A stretch of 64,000 bases of DNA from Oscillospiraceae bacterium (GCA_031268405.1 JAIRXF010000012.1:1-64000), one strand, 5' to 3'. Positions 37,183 through 47,100 are shown, numbered from the stretch's first letter. Program-made: numbers and translations. Notes: generated from the letters alone by a model not told the origin.

Positions 37183-39552
37183 ATGTTTGTTTCAATGAAA
37201 TGGGTGCAAGAATTTGTAAATCTTGATGGATTAAATCTTGAAGAGTTAATACATCGATTTACACTTTCCACCGCTGAAGTAGAAAATATTATCTATAAAG
37301 GCAAAAATATATCCGGAATTGTGATTGCGAAAATTTTGTCGGTTGAGAATCACCCAAAGTCAAAAAAGCTTCATATTCTTAAAATTGACACGGGTGAAGA
37401 AATTCTACCCTGCGTTTGCGGGGCGCCAAATGTAAGAAAGGGCATGATAGTTGCCTTTGCCAAAGTTTCTTCCAATGTGAACGGCAATCGCATTGAATGT
37501 GTTGAGCTTGCCGGATATAAATCTTGCGGCATGTGCTGCTCGGAAGCCGAACTTGGAATCTCTGATAAAAATTCAGGTATCATGGAATTAAATCTTGATG
37601 GTGAGCTTGGCACTGATATTGGAGGTATTGTAGATTTTGAAGACACAGTATTCGAAGTGGACAATAAGTCGCTTACCAACCGCCCTGATCTTTGGGGAAT
37701 TTATGGAATAGCTCGCGAATTTGCCGCGATTTCGAATAGAAAATTAAAGCCGATTGATCTTTTGGATTGTTCGGTGTATAAAAATCTTCCCAAAATTGAT
37801 ATAAATCTTTTATCTTCCAAGACTCTTCGTTATTCTTCTATTAAAATTGAAAATATAACTCAAAATAATACACCATTAAATATTAAAACGAGACTTTTTT
37901 ATTGCGGATTAAAAAGCAAAAACCTAATAGTAGACCTAACAAATTATGTTATGTTGGAAATTGGCCAGCCCATGCATGCTTTTGATGGAAAAATAGTCAA
38001 AAACATACAAATAAAACACTTTAATCAACCTTTCGTGTTTAAAACTCTTGACGGAATTAACAGAAATATAGATGAAAATACAATGATGGTCTGTTCAAAC
38101 AATAAGCCCATCGCTATTGCTGGAATAATGGGTGGATTTGATTCTGAAATTCACAGCAAAACTTCATCAATTCTTCTTGAAAGTGCCACTTTCGACGCAA
38201 TTTCCATAAGAAAAAGTTCAAATTTTCTTTCTTGCAGAACAGATGCCAGCACACGTTTTGAAAAAAAACTTGATACAAATATGACCGTTGACGCTATAGG
38301 ACGTTTTTTGAAAATTTTTTTAGAAATCGATTCAAAAGCTTCGGTTGTTTCATGTCTATCTGACATTTGCGTTAAAACGCACAAACCTCTTCTCATTGAT
38401 CTTGATAAAGAGTACCTAAATCGTTACACCGGGATCGAAATATCAAACAACAAAATAATCAAAATTTTTAAAAGCTTGGGTTTTGAGATTAAAGACAACG
38501 ATGGTAACTTTAAGATTGTGGTTCCAACCTTTAGATCTACTAAGGACATCAATATTAAAGCTGATTTGGTGGAAGAAATTACTCGCATTTACGGCTATGA
38601 TAATTTTGAAATTAAACCAGCCACAGGCATACTTTCTCCAACAAAACTAAGTCCCGAAAAATCCCTTATTCGACAAATAAAAAATTTCTTAGTCACCCGA
38701 TATAACATGCATGAAGTTAATTCATACATTTGGTGCGATGAAGCTCGCTATAAAGAAATTGGCATTGATATTGAACCAAATGTTAAAATTTTAAATTCTA
38801 TTAATCCAAATTTTAGTACTTTGCGTTCTTCCATGATTCCCACGCTCTTATCTTTTATTTATGAAAACAGGGAGTTTGAAGATGATTTTGGCATTTTTGA
38901 AATAGGAAGTGTTTTAAGCGCCAACGGAGTCAGCGGCGGCGATTGTATTGAAAAAAGAAAATTGGGGCTAGCTTTGTTTAGTAAAACGAAATCGTCTGAA
39001 AAGTTATTCTTCGATTTACTTAATATCTTATCGGACATTATACGTACATCTAAAAATTGTAAAACTGTTTTTAAACATGTAAAATGTAATCATCATTGGC
39101 AACATCCAAACAACACTGTGGCTGTGGAAGTTAATTCTAAAAATCTTGGATTTATAAGTGTTCTTCATCCGTCAATCTTAGAAAAAATAAATAAAAAATC
39201 AAACATCGTTTTTGCCCAACTCGATTTTGATCTTTTTTCATCTATTAAAAAACAAATCTTAAATTATAAAAAACCATATAAATTCCCAAACATCAAAGTC
39301 GATTTGTCGTTAGTTTTAAACAAAGACAAAATTTATAGCAATATCAGTAACACTATAGAAAACTTAAATGTTAAATATTTAAAAAATATCAGATTGATCG
39401 ACACTTTTAAGTTAGACGACGAAAAAATTGTTTTGACCATAAGATTAAACTTTGCTTCTGATGAAAAAACCCTCGTGCACAAAGAGGTTCAACTTTGTGT
39501 TGATCAAATTATTGAATCTCTTGAGAAAAAAAATATATTTCTTAAATCCTAG
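37183..39552 (+). CDS. pheT: Phenylalanine-tRNA ligase beta subunit
   Basis: Beta half of the (alpha-beta)2 enzyme that charges tRNA-Phe. The 789-residue protein has the N-terminal tRNA-binding fold ('GIVIAKILSVENHPKSKKLH'), the B3/B4 editing domain, B5 ('RYTGIEISNNKIIKIFKSLG'), the catalytic-like core with 'RSSMIPTLLSFIYENREFE' and the C-terminal FDX-ACB domain ('PNIKVDLSLVLNKDKIYSNI'). GGAG precedes ATG 37183. pheS, normally immediately upstream, is not in this window; V-ATPase genes take its place. Confidence 0.96.
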   Translation: MFVSMKWVQEFVNLDGLNLEELIHRFTLSTAEVENIIYKGKNISGIVIAKILSVENHPKSKKLHILKIDTGEEILPCVCGAPNVRKGMIVAFAKVSSNVNGNRIECVELAGYKSCGMCCSEAELGISDKNSGIMELNLDGELGTDIGGIVDFEDTVFEVDNKSLTNRPDLWGIYGIAREFAAISNRKLKPIDLLDCSVYKNLPKIDINLLSSKTLRYSSIKIENITQNNTPLNIKTRLFYCGLKSKNLIVDLTNYVMLEIGQPMHAFDGKIVKNIQIKHFNQPFVFKTLDGINRNIDENTMMVCSNNKPIAIAGIMGGFDSEIHSKTSSILLESATFDAISIRKSSNFLSCRTDASTRFEKKLDTNMTVDAIGRFLKIFLEIDSKASVVSCLSDICVKTHKPLLIDLDKEYLNRYTGIEISNNKIIKIFKSLGFEIKDNDGNFKIVVPTFRSTKDINIKADLVEEITRIYGYDNFEIKPATGILSPTKLSPEKSLIRQIKNFLVTRYNMHEVNSYIWCDEARYKEIGIDIEPNVKILNSINPNFSTLRSSMIPTLLSFIYENREFEDDFGIFEIGSVLSANGVSGGDCIEKRKLGLALFSKTKSSEKLFFDLLNILSDIIRTSKNCKTVFKHVKCNHHWQHPNNTVAVEVNSKNLGFISVLHPSILEKINKKSNIVFAQLDFDLFSSIKKQILNYKKPYKFPNIKVDLSLVLNKDKIYSNISNTIENLNVKYLKNIRLIDTFKLDDEKIVLTIRLNFASDEKTLVHKEVQLCVDQIIESLEKKNIFLKS

Positions 39553-39937
39553 TTATATTACGTACGCAATTCATGTTTAAATTTTTGATATTGCTAAATT
39601 AATACGTATTTAATACAAACATTAAAACTGAATTTTCAAACTTTTGAATTAACAATAATTTTTTTACAAAACAAATCAAATAAAAACCGATTTATTCTTC
39701 CCTCAGCAATGCAAAATCTTCTATTTTTTTAGAAATCAAGATTTAAATTATAATTTCATTTCTCTCACGCGAGGTATGTAGATAGAATTCATGCTCACTT
39801 ATTTTATATTTTTAAATAAGTGAGAAGTGAGCTAAACTTACATTAAATAGTAAATTAATTTAATATTCAATGTGTTGAATTGCATCTTCATAGTTTAACC
39901 ATATAATTCTACAATAAAATTAAAAAAACAATTAAAT
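39553..39937. other. Intergenic region with an 11-bp inverted repeat
   Basis: Between pheT and the surface protein. The only clear element is a perfect inverted repeat CTCACTTATTT/AAATAAGTGAG (39794-39804 and 39814-39824, 9-nt loop). It has no T run after it, so it could be a weak terminator for pheT or an operator for the next promoter. Confidence 0.5.
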
Positions 39938-39966
39938 TTGACTTTTATTTAACTTAATGTTATAAT
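39938..39966 (+). promoter_or_regulatory. Near-consensus sigma-A promoter of the surface-protein gene
   Basis: TTGACT (39938-39943), 17-base spacer, perfect TATAAT (39961-39966). It is the best promoter in the window. It would give a 5' untranslated region of about 190 bases before ATG 40162. Confidence 0.75.
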
Positions 39967-40161
39967 AAATTTAGGTGAATTAGATCTAGAATTTAAATAT
40001 TATCTATAAATAATATTAAAAGAACAATGTATAACTTAATTCCACGCCAACATGTATCTGTAAAAATTTTATCAAAATATATCGATTTACAACAGTTACA
40101 TAGGAATATAAAGATCTTTTTTTACTAAATTAATTTAAATTTTTAGGAGGTTTATTTCTTT

Positions 40162-41205
40162 ATGAGAAGTAAAAAACAAAAAGCGTTAAAATCGTTGGCC
40201 TCGGTTGTGGTGCTTTCCAGTACAATTGGTTTAGTGGGTAATTTTAATGCTAATAATAAAAACGTTTTTGCAGCGGGTAGTAGTTCGGACGCCAACAAGG
40301 AAGAAATCAAACATTTAAAAGGCTTACGCAATAAATGTGTTGAGGCAGAGAAACACCTCAAGAAAAACTCAAATTATGTATCATTCATGTTGTGGAAAAA
40401 TTACTACCCCGATGAACTCAACCGTAAGAACGCGTTTGAAGGATCGAGGTTGGTGAAATCTAGTAAACAATATCTCATAGAGTTTAATTCTAAAATGATC
40501 GACGGGATTGAAGATAAACAAACAAAAAACACCAGCTATTTTGAAACTTTGAAGGAACTTTCGGTTAAATTTTGTGATAATATTTTGAAACACAGAAATT
40601 TAAAAGAACAAAATACAGAAGAGAGTTTTTATGAATTATTCGCTTTTTGTATTAATTACAATTGCGAGAAAGATTCAATTAAACTATCAACTTTCGACTG
40701 CGACTATGAAAAAAAATACCCCGTCGCTTACAAAAAAATTTTTGAGTGGTTCGGGAGTAATAAAAATTCAACTAAAATTTTCATGCGTATGTTTCATACG
40801 GTTTTTGACATCTTTTATGAAGAAAAACCTGCTCTCCCCGGCACAGAAATACCGCTTCCAAAGGATGAGTCCATCGAATTCAAAAAAACGAGCGGATTGA
40901 TAGAACAAATCTTTGCGAAGATCATTGAATCAATCGACAAAAAAATTAATGAATTAGAAAAAACAAAAAAAGTAACAACAGCGAAAAAAAGCACTGCTCA
41001 ACTTGCCGCTAAGGTGAAAAAAACACCAACTAACAGCAGCCCTAATTTGAACTTCAAGGAGATGGGCGGAGTTCCCAAGACAGCCGATAATTCAAATTTA
41101 AGCCTTTTAAGTGTTTTGGGCATCTCTTTATCTACCTTGGTTGTCAGCTGTGGATATCTTTTAAATTCAGAACTTAAAAGAAGAAAAAGAATCCAACTTA
41201 GATAA
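40162..41205 (+). CDS. Secreted, probably sortase-anchored surface protein (unknown family)
   Basis: The 347-residue protein has a Sec signal (basic 'MRSKKQKALKS', hydrophobic core, probable cut at 'VFAAGSSS' near residue 39). A polar, Lys/Glu/Asn-rich helical body follows, and then a sorting-signal-like end: 'VPKTADNSN' (304-312), a hydrophobic stretch (about 314-332) and the basic tail 'KRRKRIQLR'. Ordinary sortase A sites read LPxTG; here the motif is VPKTA, so either a different sortase class or a degenerate site is implied. AGGAGG precedes ATG 40162, the promoter is near consensus and a strong terminator follows, all signs of high expression. No homolog is recognised and no sortase gene is in the window. 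Confidence 0.72.
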   Translation: MRSKKQKALKSLASVVVLSSTIGLVGNFNANNKNVFAAGSSSDANKEEIKHLKGLRNKCVEAEKHLKKNSNYVSFMLWKNYYPDELNRKNAFEGSRLVKSSKQYLIEFNSKMIDGIEDKQTKNTSYFETLKELSVKFCDNILKHRNLKEQNTEESFYELFAFCINYNCEKDSIKLSTFDCDYEKKYPVAYKKIFEWFGSNKNSTKIFMRMFHTVFDIFYEEKPALPGTEIPLPKDESIEFKKTSGLIEQIFAKIIESIDKKINELEKTKKVTTAKKSTAQLAAKVKKTPTNSSPNLNFKEMGGVPKTADNSNLSLLSVLGISLSTLVVSCGYLLNSELKRRKRIQLR

Positions 41206-41234
41206 GCTTTTATTTTTAATCTGTTAAAACCCCT

Positions 41235-41275
41235 AAGGCTCTCATATTCTAAATTTTGAAATGAGAGCCTTTTTT
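41235..41275. terminator. Bidirectional Rho-independent terminator
   Basis: Perfect 11-bp stem AAGGCTCTCAT/ATGAGAGCCTT with a 15-nt loop, T-rich on the plus side (TTTTTT). It separates the converging surface-protein and ATP-grasp genes; on the minus strand the tail is AGGGGTTTTAA, so it mainly serves the plus strand. Confidence 0.8.
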
Positions 41276-42263
41276 AACGCTCAAATTCTTTTAAATTAAT
41301 AATATCCAACATATATTTGGCTCCTCGACCTAAAACAACTTGCACTATATCAAATCCTGGGCCTCTGTTTCCCTCAACTATAATGGGGCCGTTTTGAGAA
41401 ATTGCGATATCCCATCCAACAACGGCAACTTTTGTGTTCACAAACGCCGCATCAATCACTATTTTTTTTGTCTCTTCCCAAAAAGGAATTTTAAAAGAAT
41501 CAAATTTCACTCCCGTAATTGGACTAACTTCGTATTTCTGGAGATTTTTAGTTATTCCGTTCCCTTTCAATGTTCCGGTATTAAGATCGACAAGTATTGC
41601 CAAGCCGCCTTTGTGAAAATTATCGGTTAAAAACTTTCCGGAACCAACCCTTGCTACAGCAAAAAATAAATCAGGTCTGCCCTTTATAATTCTCGTCATA
41701 ACGCGAATGGTATTTATACTCCTGGGAGAAAGTCTAGCCCATTCGCTGTGTTGTTTTATTTTTTCTTCTAAAAAAAAACCTTTATCTTTTAATTTTTTAT
41801 AAAATTTACCCAAATTTCCAATCTCATTAAAATTTACTTCAGATACATCCGTGCCACCCAAACCCACTATTGGTTTGATTACAAAATTTTTGTGTTTTAA
41901 AACAAATTTACTCAACGACTCTAATCCCTGACTTGTTTCAAAAAAATCTCTTTTTGTGTATTTTTTAAAATTCTTATTGAAGTTTATCTTATTTGAAAAA
42001 AAATCCGCATACTTTAAGCTACATACTTTTTTGTAGAACTTTGCTTGATATCCTATAGTTACATACTCTTTTTTTTCTTTAAAAGTTTTTTTGTAAAATC
42101 TGTAATTTAAATAATCCGATAAACCCGATCCAACTAAAATTGTACTAAAAATCATATCTACAAACAAAATAAATGAGGGTTTGTTGATTTTTTTGCTCAA
42201 AATATTTATTTCTTTTATAAAATGCAGATAATTTCCAGAAAGCGCAAATTTTATTAAACCCAC
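41274..42263 (-). CDS. ATP-grasp protein of the sugar-transfer-associated type
   Basis: The 329-residue protein has the ATP-grasp fold signs 'KNFVIKPIVGLGGTDV' (ATP-binding Lys and Gly loop), 'FFLEEKIKQH', 'RSINTIRVMTRI' and the metal-binding end 'PIIVEGNRGPGFDIVQ'. It resembles the ATPgrasp_ST family found near polysaccharide genes, sometimes labelled 'hexapeptide transferase family'. It would join a carboxylate to an amine or similar nucleophile, but the substrate is unknown. GTG 42263 has AGAGGG six bases upstream. It is 28 bases downstream of the WalJ-like gene. Confidence 0.72.
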   Translation of the reverse strand: MGLIKFALSGNYLHFIKEINILSKKINKPSFILFVDMIFSTILVGSGLSDYLNYRFYKKTFKEKKEYVTIGYQAKFYKKVCSLKYADFFSNKINFNKNFKKYTKRDFFETSQGLESLSKFVLKHKNFVIKPIVGLGGTDVSEVNFNEIGNLGKFYKKLKDKGFFLEEKIKQHSEWARLSPRSINTIRVMTRIIKGRPDLFFAVARVGSGKFLTDNFHKGGLAILVDLNTGTLKGNGITKNLQKYEVSPITGVKFDSFKIPFWEETKKIVIDAAFVNTKVAVVGWDIAISQNGPIIVEGNRGPGFDIVQVVLGRGAKYMLDIINLKEFER

Positions 42264-42291
42264 AATATTCCCTCTTTTTATTTTAATTTCT

Positions 42292-43086
42292 TTAAAAACT
42301 GCAACAAGAATTGTTTATATTTTTTGACACAAACAAAGTGTAATCAATATTTTCTTTCATATTATGTTCAAAAAGAGTTGAAACTGCGGTCTGATATGCT
42401 AGCTGTGCTAAATTGTTGTTCTTGCTTAAATGACTAAGAATTATATGTGTTAAGCCCGAGTTTACAAGGTTTGGTAATTCTTTGGCACAATCCTCATTGG
42501 AGAGATGCCCAATGTCAGAAATTATACGCTTCTTAATGTTGTACGGATACTTTCCACATTCAACCATTTTAACATCGTGATTCGATTCTAAAAATAAAGT
42601 ATCACAACCAACGATTGAATTTCTCATTTCATTGGTCACACAACCTGTATCTGTAACGAACGCTATTTTTCTTTCGTTTTGAGTCTCAAAAATATATCCA
42701 ATCCCTTCACAACAATCGTGTGAAACATTAAATGATTTAACAAAAAAATCTCCTATTTCTACTCCTTTCGAAGGAATTACTTTAAACAATAATTTATCGC
42801 TAATTACTCTTGAATTATTCTTTTTTCTAAAAAAATTTATAGTTCCTTTCGAAGAATAAACTGGTATTTTATACTTAGAAGCAAAAATATGTAATCCTTT
42901 TACATGGTCCAAGTGTTCGTGTGTTATAAAGATAAAATTTATCTTTGATGGATGAAGATTTTTCTGAATCAAACTATCCTCTGTTTGCTTTGCACTACGC
43001 CCTACATCTACAAGCACAGCGGTATTTTTACACTTTAAATAAGTACTATTTCCAGCACTACCACTAAAAAGAGGAAAAATTATCAT
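42292..43086 (-). CDS. Metallo-beta-lactamase-fold hydrolase (WalJ/YycJ-like)
   Basis: The 264-residue protein starts 'MIIFPLFSGSAGNSTYL', typical of the YycJ/WalJ group, and has the metal motif 'FITHEHLDHVKG', the later 'VSHDCCEGIGYIF', 'AFVTDTGCVT', and 'HIILSHLSKNNN'. YycJ proteins are 5'-3' exonucleases tied to DNA repair in Bacillus relatives; walRK is not here. ATG 43086 was chosen because it begins the conserved strand, with GGAGG upstream at a long spacing; an in-frame ATG at 43122 lacks a ribosome site. Confidence 0.82.
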   Translation of the reverse strand: MIIFPLFSGSAGNSTYLKCKNTAVLVDVGRSAKQTEDSLIQKNLHPSKINFIFITHEHLDHVKGLHIFASKYKIPVYSSKGTINFFRKKNNSRVISDKLLFKVIPSKGVEIGDFFVKSFNVSHDCCEGIGYIFETQNERKIAFVTDTGCVTNEMRNSIVGCDTLFLESNHDVKMVECGKYPYNIKKRIISDIGHLSNEDCAKELPNLVNSGLTHIILSHLSKNNNLAQLAYQTAVSTLFEHNMKENIDYTLFVSKNINNSCCSF

Positions 43087-43143
43087 CAAAAAATCCACTC
43101 CTCCGGTTTCAAACTTCGTCATTTTTCAAACAAATCTCATTTA

Positions 43144-44163
43144 TTACGCTAATATATCTTTGTACAATAAGTCCAGTAAATCTTCAGTTGCTCGAATATC
43201 ATTCACATTAACAACAGAAAAAGCACTGTGCAAATATCTGCAGGGCAAGGATAACGAAACACTTCTAACGCCAGAACGAGAAACATGAATTTCCCCGCAA
43301 TCGTTGGCTCCAGAGACAAATCTTTTTAACTGTGCTTTTACTCCATTACTCTGAGCTAAATTAAGAGCAGAATTTACATATTTTTTATCGTAAATCGTCA
43401 TCTTATCCGCGTATGCTAAAACCGGCCCATCGCCAAGAATACAAATTCTTTTTTCCGACTCAATTCCCAGAATATCACATGCCGTTGTTGATTCAACGAC
43501 AATAGCAGCATCTGGTTTTAAGGCATAAGTCGCCGTTTTAGCTCCTCTTAGACCTATCTCTTCTTGCACTACAAACGAAAAATATAAATCGAACTCCAAA
43601 TCCTTTTTTATTAAATCTATTAAAATAGCACAACCAGCTCTATCATCTAGAGCCTTTGATATAATAGAGGAATTTTGTCTATAAAATATCGAATTAAATA
43701 CAGCATAATCACCAACTTTTACATATTTTTCAGCTTCTTTTTTACTACTCACACCTATATCTATGAATAATTCATCTAAATTTGGTATATTTTTACGCTC
43801 ACTTTCACCACTCAGATGAATTGGTTTTAGTCCAATAATTCCAGGAATTTTATTCTTTCCAATTGAAACCTTTTTTCCCAACAATACAAGAACAAGCGTA
43901 GATCCAATGCTGGAAAATTTTAAAAATCCGTCGTTGGTTATATGATTGATTATAAAACCAACTTCATCCATGTGAGCGGAAAGTAAAAGTCTAATTTTAG
44001 AAGTATTTCTGCCTTTTTTAAAAGCTGAAATATTCCCCATTATATCAACATTTACATCATCAACACAATCTTTTATTTCTTCTAATATGATTCCTCTTAC
44101 TTCATTCTCAAATCCCGACACCCCATTAGCCAAACATAATCTTTCTAACAGATTAAAATCCAA
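43144..44163 (-). CDS. M42 family metallopeptidase (copy 1)
   Basis: Co/Zn aminopeptidase of the PepA/FrvX type, normally forming large tetrahedral complexes that trim peptides in the cytosol. The 339-residue protein has 'LLSAHMDEVGFI' (metal His and Asp), 'SKALDDRAGCAIL' (bridging Asp), 'VVQEEIGLRGA' (catalytic Glu pair) and 'VESTTACD'. GGGAGG is eight bases before TTG 44163, which gives a start 'DFNLLERLCLANGVSG' matching the paralog next door; the ATG at 44202 would add 13 unconserved residues. Its upstream neighbour is a diverged paralog, 48 bases away. Confidence 0.87.
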   Translation of the reverse strand: MDFNLLERLCLANGVSGFENEVRGIILEEIKDCVDDVNVDIMGNISAFKKGRNTSKIRLLLSAHMDEVGFIINHITNDGFLKFSSIGSTLVLVLLGKKVSIGKNKIPGIIGLKPIHLSGESERKNIPNLDELFIDIGVSSKKEAEKYVKVGDYAVFNSIFYRQNSSIISKALDDRAGCAILIDLIKKDLEFDLYFSFVVQEEIGLRGAKTATYALKPDAAIVVESTTACDILGIESEKRICILGDGPVLAYADKMTIYDKKYVNSALNLAQSNGVKAQLKRFVSGANDCGEIHVSRSGVRSVSLSLPCRYLHSAFSVVNVNDIRATEDLLDLLYKDILA

Positions 44164-44211
44164 GAAATTTTCCTCCCAACAACTCATCAAATTATCGCAC
44201 AATATAAAAAT

Positions 44212-45243
44212 CTATTTAATGGAATGTAGTAAATACGAGAAAATCAGATTAATTGCATTTTTTATGTCTTCAAGGTCCATAACCTCACATTGAGTATGCA
44301 TGTACCTCAATGGCAAAGAAATCAGAAAAGTCTCAACTCCTGACATATTTGAGCCAATTACATCGGCATTTGTGGAGGTTTTATTCCCCATAACTTCAAA
44401 TTGATAGGGTATTTCGTTTTTATCTGCAATACCAACAAATTTATCAGCTATTCTCCTGGAAAGCGACGGAGCTAAACCTATAAGCGGTCCTTTCGAAAGC
44501 TCCCGGGCTTTTCGACGATCTACATCGTATTGTGTGGCAAAACTAACGTCTAAAACTATTGCCTCTGTTGGTTTAATTGCATAAGAACCAATCGCAGCAC
44601 CAACATGCCCTCCAATTTCTTCTCTTGAGCTGAATAAAAAATTAATATTGCAGTTAAAATTTTGCCAATCTATTTTCATTTTATTAAGAAGTTTAGCACA
44701 AAAAATAAGAACCGCAACGCTTGATCTGTTGTCAAGACCTTGAGCACAAATTCTATTATTCGACAATTTTGTTTCAGAACCCCAAAAAGTCCCATAAGAA
44801 CCAATCGGTACAAGTTCTTCTGCGTCTTCCTCAGTAAGTGTGGTATCTATAACTATATCTTCAGTAAACTTATTATTGCTCTTATCGACAAGATGAGGCG
44901 GAATTGAACACACAATCCCTAATATTTCTTTTTTTCCAAAAATTTTTATGGCACTACCAGGCAATATACGATTGTCAAAAGAACCGCAGGGTGCAATCTT
45001 TAAAAAACCTTTTTCCACACACGTGACGATAAATCCAATTTGATCTATATGAGCGTCTAAAAGTATTCTTTTTTCTGCATCTTTTCTACCAATTCTTCCG
45101 AAAACATTGTTGAATCGATTATCAATGTGCACATCTGCATAATTAGAAAGTTCTTTTGCGACAATTTTTGATACGGCTTCCTCTTCACCCGAAACTCCGT
45201 TTGATCTGCAAAGTTTAAAAATTAACTCATGTAATTCTGTCAA
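44212..45243 (-). CDS. M42 family metallopeptidase (copy 2)
   Basis: Second tandem M42 peptidase, 343 residues. It shows 'LLDAHIDQIGFIV', 'AQGLDNRSSVAVLI', 'FSSREEIGGHVGAAIGS' and 'IVLDVSFA', covering the metal and catalytic positions. It is clearly related to, but well diverged from, the next gene, so the pair may differ in specificity. ATG 45243 begins 'TELHELIFKLCRSNGVSG'. Co-transcribed with copy 1 and probably with murD, 63 bases upstream. Confidence 0.88.
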   Translation of the reverse strand: MTELHELIFKLCRSNGVSGEEEAVSKIVAKELSNYADVHIDNRFNNVFGRIGRKDAEKRILLDAHIDQIGFIVTCVEKGFLKIAPCGSFDNRILPGSAIKIFGKKEILGIVCSIPPHLVDKSNNKFTEDIVIDTTLTEEDAEELVPIGSYGTFWGSETKLSNNRICAQGLDNRSSVAVLIFCAKLLNKMKIDWQNFNCNINFLFSSREEIGGHVGAAIGSYAIKPTEAIVLDVSFATQYDVDRRKARELSKGPLIGLAPSLSRRIADKFVGIADKNEIPYQFEVMGNKTSTNADVIGSNMSGVETFLISLPLRYMHTQCEVMDLEDIKNAINLIFSYLLHSIK

Positions 45244-45306
45244 AAATTATCCCTCCATTCGAATTGTGATTTATTTTTTAAATGAACCCCTCAATCAAAA
45301 TCTTCA

Positions 45307-46692
45307 TTAAAGATTTTTAACAATCTTTTTGAAATGCTCACCTCTTTGAACAAAATCTTTGTAGAGATCAAAACTCGCCGAAGCGGGAGAAAGTGAGACT
45401 ATGTCTCCTGATTTTGCAACACTCTTAGCTACACTTAGAGCTTTTTCCATATCTTTCACTTTTATTATTCGTGGATTATTTTTTGAGTATTCTGAACTAC
45501 ATTTAACAGCAGATTTAATATTTTCTGCAGTTTGTCCCATTAAAATAAGAACTTTCACCTTTTGTGGTATAACTTCTCCAAGTTTGTCAAATGGAATTTT
45601 TTTGTCGTATCCACCAGCAATTAATATAATTTTATCTGGAAAAATAGAAAGAGTGCCTTTAATGGTTCTTGTAGGGCTCGAAGCAATAGAATCGTTGTAA
45701 TATTTAACCCCATTAATTTTACGAATAAATTCAGATCTATGCTCCACTCCCTCAAATTCTTTTGCTACTTTTTGCATTGCTTCTATATTTACAATTTCAT
45801 AAAGTGAAGATACAGCGGCCAAATAATTTTCAAGATTATGTTTTCCTTTCAGGTGTATGTCTTTAACGGACATGATCTTTAATATTTCTTTATTTTTCGA
45901 GAAATATATATCGTTACCATCCAGAAAAGCTCCATTTTTGCATCTCTCTTTTCTGCTAAAAAATAACTTTTGTCCCCTTACTAATTCCGACAATTTTCTT
46001 GTAAGTTTGTTATCAAAATTTAAAACTGCTTTTGAAAACGCGTTTTGGTGTAAAATTATATTTTTCTTAGCATTTATATATTCATCCATATCTTTGTGCA
46101 CATCAAGATGATTGGCTTCTATATTTGTTATAACAGCTACATCTGGACTTTTTCTCATAGAAATTAACTGAAAACTTGATAATTCGACAACAGCAATATC
46201 CTGTGGCTTTATTTTATTAACAATAGATAGCAGGGGTTTTCCAATATTACCTCCTAGATGAACGGTTTTCCCTGCCGCTTTCAACATCTCGGATATTATA
46301 GTTGTGGTCGTAGTTTTACCATCACTTCCAGTTACAGCCAGAATTTTGCAAGGACAAAGATCGAAAAAAACCTCCATTTCGGATGTAATTACGACACCAC
46401 TCTTTTTTATTTTATTTAATTCATTAGAAAAAAAGGGCATCCCCGGAGTTCTAAAAACTATGTCTGCATTTAAATCTTTTAGATAATTTTCCCCTAATCT
46501 TAGTGCCGCGCCTTCGGTCTTTAATTCTTCTATAAATTGATCGGAAAAAAAATCTTTTTCATGTTTGTCGCAAGCTAAAATCTTTACTCCATACTTTGCA
46601 AAAAAATGGACAAGCGGAAGATTGCTAACACCAAGACCCAAGAAAGCCACGGTTTTATCTTTTAGGGATTTTAAAAAAAATTCCTTTTCCAT
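45307..46692 (-). CDS. murD: UDP-N-acetylmuramoyl-L-alanine-D-glutamate ligase
   Basis: Adds D-Glu to UDP-MurNAc-L-Ala in cytoplasmic peptidoglycan synthesis. The 461-residue protein has the N-terminal Rossmann 'TVAFLGLGVSNLPLVHFF', the ATP loop 'VTGSDGKTTTTTII', 'VVELSSFQL', 'NIEANHLDVHKDMDEY' and 'YNDSIASSPTRTIKGTLSIF'. The C-terminal ligase domain ends with 'VSLSPASASFDLYKDFVQRG'. All Mur ligase motifs are present. Confidence 0.96.
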   Translation of the reverse strand: MEKEFFLKSLKDKTVAFLGLGVSNLPLVHFFAKYGVKILACDKHEKDFFSDQFIEELKTEGAALRLGENYLKDLNADIVFRTPGMPFFSNELNKIKKSGVVITSEMEVFFDLCPCKILAVTGSDGKTTTTTIISEMLKAAGKTVHLGGNIGKPLLSIVNKIKPQDIAVVELSSFQLISMRKSPDVAVITNIEANHLDVHKDMDEYINAKKNIILHQNAFSKAVLNFDNKLTRKLSELVRGQKLFFSRKERCKNGAFLDGNDIYFSKNKEILKIMSVKDIHLKGKHNLENYLAAVSSLYEIVNIEAMQKVAKEFEGVEHRSEFIRKINGVKYYNDSIASSPTRTIKGTLSIFPDKIILIAGGYDKKIPFDKLGEVIPQKVKVLILMGQTAENIKSAVKCSSEYSKNNPRIIKVKDMEKALSVAKSVAKSGDIVSLSPASASFDLYKDFVQRGEHFKKIVKNL

Positions 46693-47100
46693 TGCAATTA
46701 AACCACCTAAAAAATCAAATTGTTTGGTAAATTCACCTTTTAAAATACGTTAAATCAAATTCACTAATTGTATTATATGTTTGTGAGGCAAAAATAGCAA
46801 TCTAACCTAGAACCTCTTTTAAATCAATTGTTTTTAATTTTTAAAATGATCTGTTGTAACATTTGACATAATACCCTCACATAATGGTTTAAGTTGTTTT
46901 TTGAGTTGTTGACTTTTTTCTTATGTATAGACTAAAATTTTACAAAGATAAGTCATTTAACGATTTTTAGAATTTTAACACAAAATATACAACCGTCGAA
47001 AATATCTAACGGTTAAGCAAGTAAGATCTTGATTTCCTCAAAATTTTTAGATTTTTAAACACAGATTTCAAGCACAAACAACGTAGGAGATGAAGACTTC
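46693..47100. other. Intergenic region between divergent murD and the antiporter gene
   Basis: AT-rich. Promoters for both directions should be here. Two TTGACA/TTGACT-like boxes (near 46862 and 46910) lack well-spaced -10 partners. Nothing else is seen. Confidence 0.4.
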
